The notes under the pieces are model-generated. The model was not told where the DNA came from. It saw nothing but the letters and a program-made list of their open reading frames with translations, and did no database searches. A stretch of 64,000 bases of DNA from Dermanyssus gallinae (lineage: Eukaryota; Arthropoda; Arachnida; Mesostigmata; Dermanyssidae), in the NCBI GenBank assembly GCA_003439945.1, contig QVRM01002216.1:1-64000 (forward strand). Direction: 5' to 3'. Position numbers and translations under genes: made by a program. This document shows positions 47,455 to 59,025 of the stretch, piece by piece. The number at the start of each line of letters is the position of its first letter. Position 1 is the stretch's first letter.

Positions 47455-48449
47455 GTTATACCTTATTAAAAAGGAAACCTTGGTAATCTATGCGACGATC
47501 ATTGCTAGTTGCCTCTAGGAAACTACAGTCTGATTCGCGCCCTGGTGGTCTATCGCCACTTCTTGTCGTAAACGTTATTCATTCCAAGTAGGGCAGACAC
47601 TTGTCTATTTCCAGCAGCTTCAATATTCAAAGCTAGAATAGACCTTTCTTAAAACAAAGAAGTCCCCGCGGGTTGTTTACCGGTTTAGAATTAAAACGAA
47701 AACAAACAACGAACGACAACATTTAAGGAGGCTGTTGTTTTTACAACGGTTGAATGTCTAGCTAACCGAGAGACTATTAGTATAGCCGCGACATGGCAGC
47801 GATGCCGTGTGGGACCGAATCCACTATCACTGAAATGTTAAGATTACTGTGGAGAGGCATCGGTTGCGTCGCCGGCCGCCTGCAAAAACAACTTTCAGAC
47901 CGCCGTAGGGGCGAAGCCATGAGTGGTGGGCAGTGCTAATCAAGATAGAGGAGATCTAATCTCGATCAACAACGAGTTAGACATGTGTTAGGTGAACGAG
48001 CAGATGCTCCGTAACAACGACGATGTGTTTAACGTTGTTGGTGTTGGTTAAGGTGGAATTCGAACGGAGGAATGGAGGGTGGTCGGTCAGAAGTAGGCCG
48101 GGAATCTGGGCGACCGCTGTCACTCTGTTGCTTTCATTCGTGAGAATATTGATTTTCAATGTTTACCGCGCTGACTGCTCTAGCCTAGTACCGAGATGAG
48201 AGAAGGACTGTTGTTGGGGAGGAAACCATATAGTATAAGTCAACATCTTTCGTCCGGCCCTCAGTACCTCATTGAACACGGCATACCTCATAGCGAATTC
48301 CAAACCTGATGAACACAACGAAGACAACAACAACACCAACAACAACAATAAAGACCTAATGGCGTAGAGAGTCATCAAGGGGTCTCGCATAGTCATCAGG
48401 TCGCGACGTCATATAAACATGCGCATGTATGGACGAGTATAGATCATTT
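45046..48449. other. Non-coding stretch
   Basis: (GGT)n at 45,198-45,219, (CAA)n at 45,255-45,282, (TA)n at 46,321-46,342 and 47,421-47,452, and an imperfect hairpin at 46,539-46,597. No gene was recognised. Confidence 0.6.
47421..47452. repeat. (TA)n microsatellite
   Basis: About 16 TA units. Confidence 0.96.
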
Positions 48450-48530
48450 AGATAATCTGTTTTATTATTCTCATGAGTGGTTTACATTTGTACAGAGGTT
48501 CACAGCTCCTCAAAGCCATCAAAGGCTAGT
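48450..48530 (-). mobile_element. LINE 3'-end fragment
   Basis: TTTTATTATTCTCATGAGTG, TTTACATTTGTACA and GGTTCACAGCTCCT match the LINE 3' end at 52,200-52,275 over about 75 bp, same orientation. Only the UTR end is left. Confidence 0.75.
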
Positions 48531-48852
48531 GTATGCGTTCGTTGTTTCGTTTACCACTTGCATCTACTAACTCCCACCTCGTTAGTTATACATAAGTAAG
48601 GTTTCTTGCAGCTATTCCATGAATCGTCATCGTCTTCTTCTTCTCCTCCGCCTGGCTCACGCATAATATTCACCTGTTGACAATATTATCGTGTTAATCG
48701 CTTCGCTTTAGAAGCAAAACTGACTCGTGTTTGCGTCTATAGTCGCCCGCTGCTGCTGTCAGAGTCGGTTTAGGTACGGACGCAAGCTATTTTCGTGTAC
48801 TTATTTTGTTCATGTCTATTCTCATCCGCCTTTTCTAGAGCTAGACGGTCTC

Positions 48853-48913
<61 letters not shown>

Positions 48914-48950
48914 GTGCATCATATGTGTATATATATATATATATATATAT
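48853..48950. repeat. Two neighbouring (TA)n arrays
   Basis: 48,853-48,911 (about 29 units) and 48,927-48,950, separated by a 15-bp spacer. Confidence 0.96.
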
Positions 48951-49192
48951 GGGGAAACGACCCGCTAGAACAAACTATTGTGTAATTAGGTAGTATAATA
49001 TAACCATCGTGATAATCCAATTAATAGTATGAATGCACGACAGACGAGGATGTCATTGTTAAAATACATATAATGATACCAGAGCAATAATATAGCAACT
49101 ACATACGAAGCCAGCAGCACGCTGTATGACATACTACACAGCAAGCGGCGCATCTGATTTAAATAATATTCCACAAGGAATGGTAAATCAAA

Positions 49193-49195
<3 letters not shown>

Positions 49196-49239
<44 letters not shown>
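49196..49239. repeat. (TA)n microsatellite
   Basis: About 21 TA units. Confidence 0.97.
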
Positions 49240-49246
<7 letters not shown>

Positions 49247-49584
49247 AAGCAGGGCCGAAGCTGGCATTGGTGTGGGCGGCGGAACATGATCGCGAAAGAA
49301 CATGGCCGCCCTGCTGGCTGGCAGGCTGAATGGATGGATGGATAGATGGATGGATGGAAAGACACACAGAGACGCGCCGCTAGAGTAGGAAGGAGAGAGG
49401 AAGGGAGAATGTGTGAGCCTAAGTAGCAGAGAGGACGGAGAAGGGTCGCTAGCCATGCCATGCCATGTTCAGTCAGCCGCCTGAGTCACGCCCGCGAGCC
49501 TGCTTGCTTGCTTGCCGGTCTGCTGCTGGTGCTGCTGTTGCTGCCGCTGCTGCTGCTTGTTGTTGTTGTTGTTTCGGTTACTGG

Positions 49585-49599
49585 CCGCTAGATGGCGCT
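49585..49599 (+). promoter_or_regulatory. CTCF-like insulator motif
   Basis: CCGCTAGATGGCGCT fits the CTCF core (CCNCNAGRKGGCGCY). It sits in a GC-richer, non-repetitive patch far from any transposon. Motif match only. Confidence 0.4.
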
Positions 49600-49954
49600 G
49601 TCAGCTCAGTTCGCTCGATCGGAGGCGTCGTACGACTACTACGCATGCGTCACGTTCTGGCAGCGGGAAGGCCACGCTGCCGCCTCCACCGCCGCTGCCT
49701 CTTTCGTGGGCGCCGCCGCCGCCGCCGCTGCCGCAGCCGCCGCCACTGATCCTAGGCTTGCCAGCGCTTCGCTTGTTGAGTTAAGTTGAGTAGGAGGTGG
49801 AGGGAAAGAGGCGAGGCGATCGTCGTCGTCATCATCATCGTCGTCATGTTGTCGGCTTCAGCATCGCTCGCCAGGACCTGCTTGCTTGCTAGCTGTAAGC
49901 GGAGACCGAGAGAGAGAGGAATTGAGATAGAGAGAGAGAATTTGGATAGCGTAT

Positions 49955-49986
<32 letters not shown>

Positions 49987-50188
49987 AGTAGTGCTGACTG
50001 ACTGACGGACGCCAAAGCAGCAAGTATCTGCTAAGGAAGTTAACTATCTGGTTGGGTGGCTGGCTAGAGCAACGCGATCGGCGGACCACGTCGAGGGGAG
50101 ACACGAAACAAGTATCAGTGCAAGCACCAGAGACAGAGGAGGGGAGAGGGGGTGGAAGGGATGGGGAGAGATAGAGAGTAAGAGAAAG

Positions 50189-50236
50189 AAGGGGGGGGGG
50201 GGAGAGAGAGATGCAGGGGGGCGGGGGGGGGGGGGT
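50189..50236 (+). other. Poly-G run, possible G-quadruplex
   Basis: Runs of 12, 6 and 13 Gs within 48 bp. The region to the left is GA-rich (50,120-50,190). Confidence 0.6.
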
Positions 50237-50357
50237 GAGGATGAAATATAGATTTGATAGAGGCAGATGTTTACTACTCGGATAGCTAGCGGTTGCAGGG
50301 TAGGTAAAGACGAACAACGGTCTGGGCAGACGCAATACGTAACAGTATATATATATT

Positions 50358-50548
50358 TAAGATTTTCCGTGAGGCTAATGCCCGTGTACTGGTTTTTCAT
50401 GTCATGGCTAATTTTTAATCCACTCCGGCATTTACCTTGTCTAAATTAGAAATCATGCAAGCCAATTTAAGAGTGGCCGGTCTGGGTCTCGAACCCAGAC
50501 CTCCCGGATTCAAGGCAAAGGCTTTGCCACTAAGCCATCTTTCTCGGT
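50358..50548 (-). mobile_element. tRNA-derived SINE, likely complete
   Basis: The minus strand from 50,540 reads ATGGCTTAGTGGCAAAGCC (A box), TTGAATCCGGGAGG (anticodon region) and CTGGGTTCGAGACCCAG (T arm with B box, perfect 5-bp stem). A body ending GTACACGGGCATTAGCCTC / ACGGAAAATCTT follows, also found at 40.17 kb. The 7-nt acceptor arms do not pair, so it is not a working tRNA. The head abuts a (TA)n array. Confidence 0.75.
50473..50540 (-). other. tRNA-like head of the SINE with RNA polymerase III boxes
   Basis: An internal promoter: A box TGGCTTAGTGG and B box GGTTCGAGACC about 35 bp apart. The D and T stems form, the acceptor stem does not. Confidence 0.7.
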
Positions 50549-50553
50549 ATATA

Positions 50554-50560
<7 letters not shown>

Positions 50561-50613
<53 letters not shown>
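50561..50613. repeat. (TA)n microsatellite between SINE and mariner
   Basis: About 26 TA units. The mariner starts at its right edge. Confidence 0.97.
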
Positions 50614-50616
<3 letters not shown>

Positions 50617-51865
50617 GTAGTTCAACAAGTTCTTAAAATGAGCTACTTCAGAATTCGAATTTTCACCGCTATTGCAAACGGCAACTTTTCGACTGCTAGC
50701 AGTCAAAATATTATGGTGATTGGCCGTTGCGATTTCGTTTGATCGCTTTTCCCGTGCAACGTATCGGCGTGATTTTGAAAAATTGAGAAAAAATATTTCG
50801 AGTGGTTATCAAGCATTTTTTTTCAAGGTTTTGGAACGCGACCCAAGTGAAAACTGAGTGAGACGAGGTGTACGGTGACTCTGCGCCATGTTTTGCCACT
50901 GTTTCCAACTGGATGAATGAGTTAAAAAGAGGTCGCAGGTGCACCGAGAATGAACTACGTTCAGGCCCAAAAACGGAACTGAGGAAAACGTAGAAAAAGT
51001 GCAGAAAATCGTTGCCGCAGATAAGCGAGTGAACATTAGGGAGATAGCGGAGGCCTTGGGGATCAGTTTGGGTAGTGTGCATTTCATTTTGCACGAGAAC
51101 TTGAAGATGAAAAAGCTCAGAGGAAAATGGGTGCCGCATTTGCTCAACCAAGGTGCGTGTTTCCGCTTCACAGCGAAATTTGGCCAATATGTCGAAAAAT
51201 CCGTCGGACTTTTGGCGCAGATTCGTGACCGTCGATGAAAGCTAGGCCCATCACTACACTCCCGAGACCCAAGAAGCATCTCGCCAATGGTGTGCACCTG
51301 GTGAAGGACCTCCGAAGAGGGTGCGGACAACGGCATCGGCCGGAAAGATGATGGCTACGGCTTTTTGGGACCGACGTGGAATAATTCTGGTCGACTACCT
51401 TGAGAGCGGTAAAACGGTCACGGGAGAATATTATGCAAGACTGTTGGACTGCCTGAAGCGAGAACTCATCGTGAAACGGCCCGCTTTGCAGAAGAAGTTT
51501 GTCCTGTTTCACCAGGACAATGCTCCTGCACGCAAGTCGCGGCAAGAATCGGCAAAACTGGGGTTTGAACTTATTAAAAAACCTTCCTATTCTCCAGACC
51601 TGGTCTCCTCTGATTACTTCCTCTTCGGACATTTGAAGAATAGTCTCGGTGGAAAGCGTTTATCCAGCAATGAAGAGGTTAAGGCTGCTGTCAATGCCTA
51701 TTTTCAGTCTAAAGACGCGGAATTCTACTCAAGAGGTATAAATGCTCTGAAATCTCGGTGGGAAAAGTGTATTGAGCTTCTTGGGGAGTATATCGAATAA
51801 TAAAAAATTAAAAACAAGATTTGGAAAATTATTTATTTTAATTTTAAGAACTTGTAAACTACCTG
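50614..51865 (+). mobile_element. mariner element, copy 1 (1,252 bp)
   Basis: Terminal inverted repeats CAGGTAGTTCAACAAGTTCT and, at the right, AAGAACTTGTAAACTACCTG. It is bounded by (TA)n on the left and TATA on the right. It contains a decayed transposase. TIR sequence and structure match copy 2 at 60.6 kb. Confidence 0.92.
50800..51800 (+). pseudogene. mariner transposase (DD34D), frameshifted
   Basis: Three frame segments: FATVSNWMNELKRG with IREIAEALGISLGSVHFIL (HTH); a shifted middle where the first catalytic block (VDESW) is damaged; and 51,321-51,800 with RRGIILVDYLESGKTVTGEY, LFHQDNAPARKS (second Asp) and YSPDLVSSDYFLFGHLK (third Asp), ending CIELLGEYIE*. It cuts and pastes DNA at TA in living relatives. 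Stops and shifts near 50,745, 50,985 and 51,236 inactivate this copy. Confidence 0.88.
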
Positions 51866-51871
51866 TATATG

Positions 51872-52061
<190 letters not shown>

Positions 52062-52183
52062 GCCACATTACGCGTATTTATTATAACCAATAATAACTAA
52101 TCGTGTAAAAACTACAGGGATACATACTCATAGAGTAACAGCAGAGAAGACTTCCATCGACATTTGGGATCTCAGATTACTTT

Positions 52184-53035
52184 AGGTAGATAGATAGATA
52201 GGTTTTATTATTCTCATGAGTGGCTTACATTTGTACATAGGTTCACAGCTCCTGAAAGCCATCAAATGCTAGTATGGAGTGTTTATATTGCATATTTTCT
52301 TATAATTTTACTTATTGTCATTATGATTATATTATTATCGTATTCGGCTTATATTAGAGTAAGATACCTAAATGGCATTGCTTAGCACTTTGTTTGAATA
52401 TTGTCAAAGAAGAGGTTGCGCGCACATCTGGGGGGAGCTTGTTCCAATATGTGGCACCGAGATTTGATATTGAGAAACGAGATTGGTTACATGAAGCTGC
52501 AGACAAGATGAGAAGTTGTGTGTGTGATCCACTTGTGTTCATGGTGGATGTCGAATGGGAAAGATTAAGCAGGTTGGGATGAAGTCCCATTAAGATTCGT
52601 TTGATCTCAGTTACGACACACATCTCTATTTGCAGAGGGTAAGGCAGAATCGACATCTCTAGGTATTTATAACGCATGGATTCCCATGGTGGATATCCCA
52701 ATATTACGCGCAAGGCTCTTTTTTGCAGGCAATGTAACGGACATAAAAAACGCATATAAGTCATTCCAAATATTTCAACTGCGTAGGTCAGATAATAATG
52801 AACGTAGGCGTAGTAGATGGCGAGTAGACAGTCACGGGAGCAGAATATTTCGGCTCTTGAACAGGGCAGCGATGCTCCCTACAACTTTTTTACGAATGTG
52901 ATCTGTATGAGCTTCAAATGACAATCTGGAATCCTAGACAACGCCTAAGAATTTTGTCTTATTGATCATGCTAAGAGTGTGGTTTCCGCATTTAAATGTC
53001 TCATGGTTCATACTTAGAACACCTCTAACACCTTT
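52184..53035 (-). mobile_element. LINE 3' fragment inserted in Tc1-like copy C
   Basis: In the minus frame: NHETFKCGNHTLSMINKTKF then LGVV, CLQKRALRVILGYPPWES, and the C-terminal ISNLGATYWNKLPPDVRATS, the usual end of a non-LTR ORF2. It ends with ATAAAACC and (CTAT)n (52,190-52,201). Host sequence 'GATTACTTT' on the left and 'CTTTGAAACACGAG' on the right rejoin as in intact copies, with CTTT at both junctions. Confidence 0.85.
52354..52764 (-). pseudogene. C-terminal part of a LINE ORF2
   Basis: 136 residues containing CLQKRALRVILGYPPWES and GATYWNKLPPDVRATSSLTI then FKQSAKQ, found after the RT domain in L2/jockey-like elements. No RT core is present. Confidence 0.8.
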
Positions 53036-53186
53036 GAAACACGAGACTTGCACATTTGACACAGCTACACCACAAGCAAAAATATACGGCAGGATGCATG
53101 TCTTAGCGAGTGAATGGAGCGAAATAACGAAGTGTTGGCTCACGTCACGACCCGGCGGGAACAAACGCAGACCTCCGACCGAAGCA

Positions 53187-53585
53187 ATGGGCCAGGGCCG
53201 GAGACTCACGAATGACGAAAAGGCCAAAATCAAGACTTATAAGGACGCCGGCCTCTCTAATCGCGAAATCTCCCGTCGATTGGGCCGTTCTCACCAAGTA
53301 GTGAACAACTTTGTGAACTTAGGTGAAAACTACGGCGTAAAAAAGAGTTCTGGACGTCCAAGTGTCATTTCGGAACGAAGCAAGCGTGCAATTCTGAGGA
53401 AAGCATCGAACTCTGGGCTTTCGGCAAGGGCAGCTGCGGAGGCGGCCGGTGTGCAAACAAACGTGCGAAATGTACAAAACCTCCTCAAGAAGGCACGAGA
53501 AGGAAAACAAAAGAAAACCAATAAGCTGACTCTAATAATCAGATTGAGGCCGTTGAAAAGTACGTACGAGAAAACAAAAAGCTGA
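53187..53585 (+). pseudogene. Tc1-like transposase N-terminus (paired HTH), copy C
   Basis: MGQGRRLTNDEKAKIKTYKD, GLSNREISRRLGRSHQVVNN, then RPSVISERSKRAILRKASN and SARAAAEAAGVQTNVRNVQN: two HTH units of a Tc1 DNA-binding domain with a GRPS-type linker. The frame is intact over 133 codons, but the DDE catalytic domain is deleted. Confidence 0.85.
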
Positions 53586-53769
53586 CTGAAGTCACATTGA
53601 GGTCCTACGCTGGCCTGCAGTCCAGTCAGACTCAACGCGAAGTTCATTAAGTTATTAGGTATAGTTGCTGTTACTTTATGATCATGTATTACTGTAGTCG
53701 TTACACGATTGGTTATAATAGATGTGTGTAGTGTGGCAAAAATGGGTGGCTGTCTTTTTTCCGCAGACT

Positions 53770-53790
53770 GTATATATATATATATATATA
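53770..53790. repeat. (TA)n microsatellite
   Basis: About 10 TA units between Tc1-like copy C and the GGGTGT-type repeat. Confidence 0.95.
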
Positions 53791-54200
53791 CGGGATGTTC
53801 CGAAATTGTTCCAAGCGATATAGGGAATCTTGGAAGTTCGGTAAAGCGAATATGAGTTGTTTCAATGGAACATGGTCTTGGAAAAGTCTTGCTTTTTGGA
53901 GGCGCTAGACAGTGAAATTACTCAACACTTACTCAACTGGTGTTATTGCCTGAGAGATAAGAGGTTCCGAAATTGTTCCAAGCGACATAGGGAATCTTGA
54001 AGTTCGGTGTAAAGCGAATATGATTTGTTTCAATGGAACATGGCCTTGGAAAAGTCTTGCTTTTTGGAGGCGCTAGACAGTAAAATTACTCAATATTTAC
54101 TCAACTGGTGTTATTGTCTGAGAGATGAGAGCACAACATGTGAAACTGCGAGACACAAGAAGATTTGCGAAGAAAATTCATAATGTCCTATAACATTTCC
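53791..54200 (+). mobile_element. GGGTGT-family repeat with internal 167-bp duplication
   Basis: CGGGATGTTCCGAAATTGTT, GTAAAGCGAATATG, TGGAACATGGTCTTGG and AAAAGTCTTG parallel the 21.8-kb copy. Units start at 53,797 and 53,964. After the second unit CACAACATGTGAAACTGCGA then GACAC parallels 21,945-21,965. Confidence 0.7.
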
Positions 54201-54221
54201 CTATATATAGGTGATACTGTT

Positions 54222-55003
54222 GATGATAGACGTATCTATGCTCTAGGTTCTCGCATATTAACGAATAGTGCCGAGCAATTCCGAACTTGAGAGCGTCGGG
54301 GACCGCGGGCATGGGGTGGTTTTCTAGGTTCCACACGCCAGTGACTCGTAGCTGCCTGTCAGTAACGGTTGTGCATTGGGCATTCCCGAAGCCTCCCGTA
54401 TCAAACTAAACTTTCCGGAACATACTGCTGCATTGCTGCATGTTGGTTAGCCGATGCTGCTGCTAGGCATAAACCCCTACAGCTGCAACAGTGCGGAGAA
54501 AGATGCCGACCAACCGAGTGTGTGAGGAAGAGAGGCAGCTAAATAGAGAACATAGAAAGCTGGAAAGAGAAAGCTTGGGTTCATCGTCTCTTCCTAACAC
54601 CCCCCCCCAGATGATAGACGTATCTATGCTCTAGGTTCTCGCATATTAACGAATAGTGCCGAGCAATTCCGAACTTGAGAGCGTCGGGGACCGCGGGCAT
54701 GGGGTGGTTTTCTAGGTTCCACACGCCAGTGACTCGTAGCTGCCTGTCAGTAACGGTGTGCATTGGGCATTCCCGAAGCCTCCCGTATCAAACTAAACTT
54801 TCCGGAACATACTGCTGCATTGCTGCATGTTGGTTAGCCGATGCTGCTGCTAGGCATAAACCCCTACAGCTGCAACAGTGCGGAGAAAGATGCCGACCAA
54901 CCGAGTGTGTGAGGAAGAGAGGCAGCTAAATAGAGAACATAGAAAGCTGGAAAGAGAAAGCTTGGGTTCATCGTCTCTTCCTAACACCCCCCCCCCCCCC
55001 CCC
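54222..55003. repeat. Near-perfect 388-bp tandem duplication
   Basis: Copy 1 is 54,222-54,609 and copy 2 54,610-55,003. They start GATGATAGACGTATCTATGC and end in poly-C (about 10 vs 17 C). The only other difference I found is one T (CGGTTGTGC vs CGGTGTGC). The content is unrecognised. Confidence 0.95.
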
Positions 55004-55636
55004 GCCGGATGATGTTGAATCTGCCTTGCCGTGCTTCTCAAGCAAGCTTCGAGTTTCACATCGCGCTGCACTGAGGTTGGGGTCGACACAACCCCGTGCA
55101 GCGCGGGGGAGTCTGCGGACCTCGTAATCGAGATTGTGTGTGATGAGTGTGAGATCTTTATCACTTGAATGATGCCGATGGGCCACGATGATGATGGTGG
55201 TGGAGATTGTGGTTGTGGTGGCGGGCGCTGATGATGATGATGATGATGATGATGATAATAATAATAACACACTCAGCCACTCAGCTTACGAAGAGGCTCG
55301 GGGTCATAGATAGTTGAAAAAAAAGGGGCGTGACAATAGTCGCAACGCGGAATACAGATCGCTTGGCAATGTATATTTGCGCCTTTTTAATACCCCTGCC
55401 ACCGCTGCCCGTCATCGTCGTCGTTGTTGTTATCGCGGCCTTTGTCGGTACAAAATAGTCTAAGGCGCTAAATCATCTGATTACCATCTGATACGCTAAC
55501 TACGTTATAGCAGTGCAGCTGCTGGCTGCCGGAACTCTCTTCATGAGAGTTCGGAGAAAAGCTAGGTTTGCCAGAACACCACATATATAGACCCGCCAGC
55601 AAATACATAGGCATGGCTTGCATACAAGCGGTTATA

Positions 55637-55669
<33 letters not shown>

Positions 55670-55801
55670 GCATCACCAGAGAAAGAAATCGTTTATACGG
55701 ACACGCAAAACGTTACCTAATTAGAAGTTCACAGTAGGTCATACATACAACAGTTGGCGTCGGCTGGCGAGACCAGTGTGGCTGAAGAGAAGTCATTATG
55801 T

Positions 55802-55855
<54 letters not shown>

Positions 55856-56374
55856 TGCAATGTTTGCCTAGCGCCAAAATGTGCGTACGATGATATTGTG
55901 CGACTTGTTTATTCCCTACCCCCTATCCGTATCTATTCCTTTATTTCTCCCTGTCGCACTACCAACTGCCGGCTGGCTCTGCCTATCCGAACTGTGGCTG
56001 CCGTCCGCCAACTCAACTCTGCGCGAAGGTGGGGCCTCTGGAGTGAGTACAGAGGCTCTAAGGCAAGCCTATATTGAATTCCCCCTCTCGACAACGACGC
56101 AGCAGAGGACTATTCGCTCTGTATGGCGTCCCTAAGTATGACACTTAGTGTGCTGACTCAAGCTCGAGCCTCTGGTTGTTGTCTGGAGAACTGAAGACTG
56201 CAAGTTTTGCAAAGTTGTGCCATTGGTGGGTTTTTGTCATGTCACCGTGTCCAAACAGGATGGACGCTACCACCGTGTCTATGTTTCGTTGTGCCTGTAG
56301 CTAAATATAGCGCACTGCTGTGGTTTGAAGAGAGGGAGCAGCGCGCTTTAAACAAAATTAAGGGTCAAGCACGA

Positions 56375-56408
<34 letters not shown>

Positions 56409-59025
56409 TATAAAGGTCCTAAAACGGCTTGTTTAAAGAAGACCAGTTTTATATATAGATATATATAGCAAATCGATATTTTCTACAAGGCGTTTTTTAT
56501 CCATTAAAAGTTGATTCGCTTACGACTCTCTCTCTGAGATAACATGTGGAAAAAAGTACCAGAATCAACATATGCGGCTTGTTTTGCTGACTCAACTGCA
56601 GTTGCTTTTCGGCCAGCCATTCAAAATGTAGACAGAAAAGTGATGAAACAGGACACGGGATGTCGGGCGCCCTAACGATAAACACGGTTGTAGTAGAAAA
56701 ATCTTAGTAAACGCCTGAACCTACCAAGCCACGAAGGAGCCCTCTGTATGCAGTACGCAGGGCAGGGATCGCCGGGCAGAACAGAGGCCCCAGGCACTGC
56801 CGGGCGTTGACTGGTGCAGATAGATAGATAGGTTAGCGACATATCAGTGGCACAAGATTTAAAAATTCGCGCGCATCCTTAATCTCCCCCCGCTTCCTTC
56901 TTTCCGCGGACAGAGTCCCGTTACCAGCAAGTACCACTTCTAGCGCTGATTTACAGGCGCTGGTCTACCTTATGTTTGAAAAAAAACAAGTTACAGATAC
57001 GTGCTACAAACTTAGAAACTTACTACTACTACTACTACGTATTTCTCGCGCGTCTGAACTCCAAGCATGCGTCTTGAGTTAAGATGTAACCTTACGCAAT
57101 TGCTACGGGTAGACTATTTCTGCTGCGCAAGAAGCACAGCATACACGTGAGCACACAACGCACGAAAATGTGCCAAGTTCTGGTTGTTCTCTTGAAAGCA
57201 TACCACAGATGTCTCGGTTATGCAGGTTGGGGTATAAGCAGGGGTTTAATTTTTTTTTTCGTTAGTCTGAGAGTTCTACGACACTAGCTCGAATACCTGA
57301 TGTATGTGCATTAAACAGTGTCTTTCTGCTGGCTCCTGTAAAACAATGGCTGCCCTGCTCGGCAGGCACGCGGCTAATGAGCGGCGGGCACATTTGAACA
57401 GGTGACCAGAATGCTGTTATGTGCCGCGGGGCACGGTGTTTCGCTACCAGAAGAACGACGAGGATCGGCAAAAGAAGCAGCGCAGTTGTTGTTGTTGTTG
57501 TTGTTGATGTTGATGTTGATGTTGATGTTGTTGTTGTTGTTCTTGTTGCTGATGTTGTTGTTGCTGATGTTGTTGTTGTTGCTGCTGATGTTGTTGTTGC
57601 TGTAGTTGTTGTGGGCCTGTTACCCTATGATCTATCCGTGACTTCTATACATGTGCTTGTCGGGGCGGTGCTGTAGGCGTTCAGCCGGGTTGGTCTGTGG
57701 CTCTTCGTCTAGGAGGTTGGGGGAGAAGGCGAGGGGATGAACAGCCGAACACACGGACCGTCAGACCGGCTAACAGATACATCCATACATACATAGACAC
57801 ACTCACACAGACAGGCAGACAGTCACGGAACGACAAACGGAATGTGCATCGTTTCGTTCTACTTGCTGCTGGGGTTGGCTAGCGAGGAGAAATACCGGCA
57901 ATATAGATATTATTCAGGCGGCCCGACCCGGTGGCAAACAAGATCAGACAGACGGGAACACAGCAGACAAACAGACAGAAAGAACTAAGGCAATGAAAAA
58001 CCACCATCACCCCCCACCACCACCATCACTTGCTTGAGAACGCAGAAAAACGAAAAATAAAACTCGCCTGCCTCTGACGCTGACGGGTGGACGCATGGAC
58101 AGGACGGAGCTTCGTGTTCTTCAGTCTGTCATCCAAGCTCTTTCTAGGTGAAAGGCCCGTTTAGTTAGTTTTCTGGGTCTTCATCATCATCATCATCATC
58201 GCCGCATCTGCGAGTAACACAGGAGACGGATGAGCAAGAGTGGGAGCGAGATAGAAAGAGAGAGATAGATTGATTATCTCGGGGTCGCGATAATTGTGAT
58301 TTGTTTAGGCTTTTTCTCCTGATTAGGTGCTATAATGATCGAATACGCAACACATTAAGATAAACGCAGCAAAGAGCACAACGCTAACAACTTAACATCA
58401 ACTACTCCTACTATAGGAGTAACAGCAGCAACAGCAGCAACAACAACAGCAACAACAAACACAACAACAACTACTACAACAGCAGCAGCAGAAACAACAA
58501 CAACAACAGCAACAAACGTAACAATAAGCACTGTTTCTGCAAACATTTTAATATCGCTGCCGGGCAATAAACGCAACTGGGTTAGAGCTGAAAGCGTTCA
58601 CATAGTAGATACAGGTCGCAACTATCAGTGTGCTTCGTTAAGAGTGGCAATTTCAGTGGCATCCGCAAGCCACACCAACGCGTGGCCTAGGGAATTGGGC
58701 TGCTTGAGTCTGCGGCAATTAGCGTGGACAACTTATTTGATGATGCCATTCATCGCTGCACGCTGTATCAGTGCGGATTATGCGAACAATAAAGTTGAAG
58801 CCCTCTCTAAATGTGACACATACACACGCCCAACGAGTGATTTTTCGCCTGTTTACTCGTTCAGCAAGAAAACACCGTTAACAACTAAATCAGATGCCCT
58901 CGACGAAGAGTTCATGCAACTGTTGTGATTCGTTTAATTAGAGTTCTTCTGCATTTGTGTATAGGATAGTGTACCGGCGTATATGTATATATATATGTAT
59001 GTATATATATATATATATATATATA
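55004..59025. other. Non-coding stretch
   Basis: (GAT)n at 55,229-55,256, (TA)n at 55,633-55,670, 55,806-55,850, 56,378-56,406 and 59,000-59,025, a short hairpin GAACTCTC/GAGAGTTC at 55,532-55,552, (GTT)n at 57,486-57,610 and (CAA)n at 58,420-58,520. No gene or transposon was recognised. Confidence 0.6.
55806..55850. repeat. (TA)n microsatellite
   Basis: About 22 TA units. Confidence 0.96.

Noticed and set aside
47535..47556. CTCF-like CGCGCCCTGGTGG (reverse)
   Set aside because: The core is one base short and the GGGGGC run is broken.
50473..50540. Functional tRNA gene
   Set aside because: D and T arms are good but the 7-nt acceptor arms cannot pair, and a SINE body is attached.
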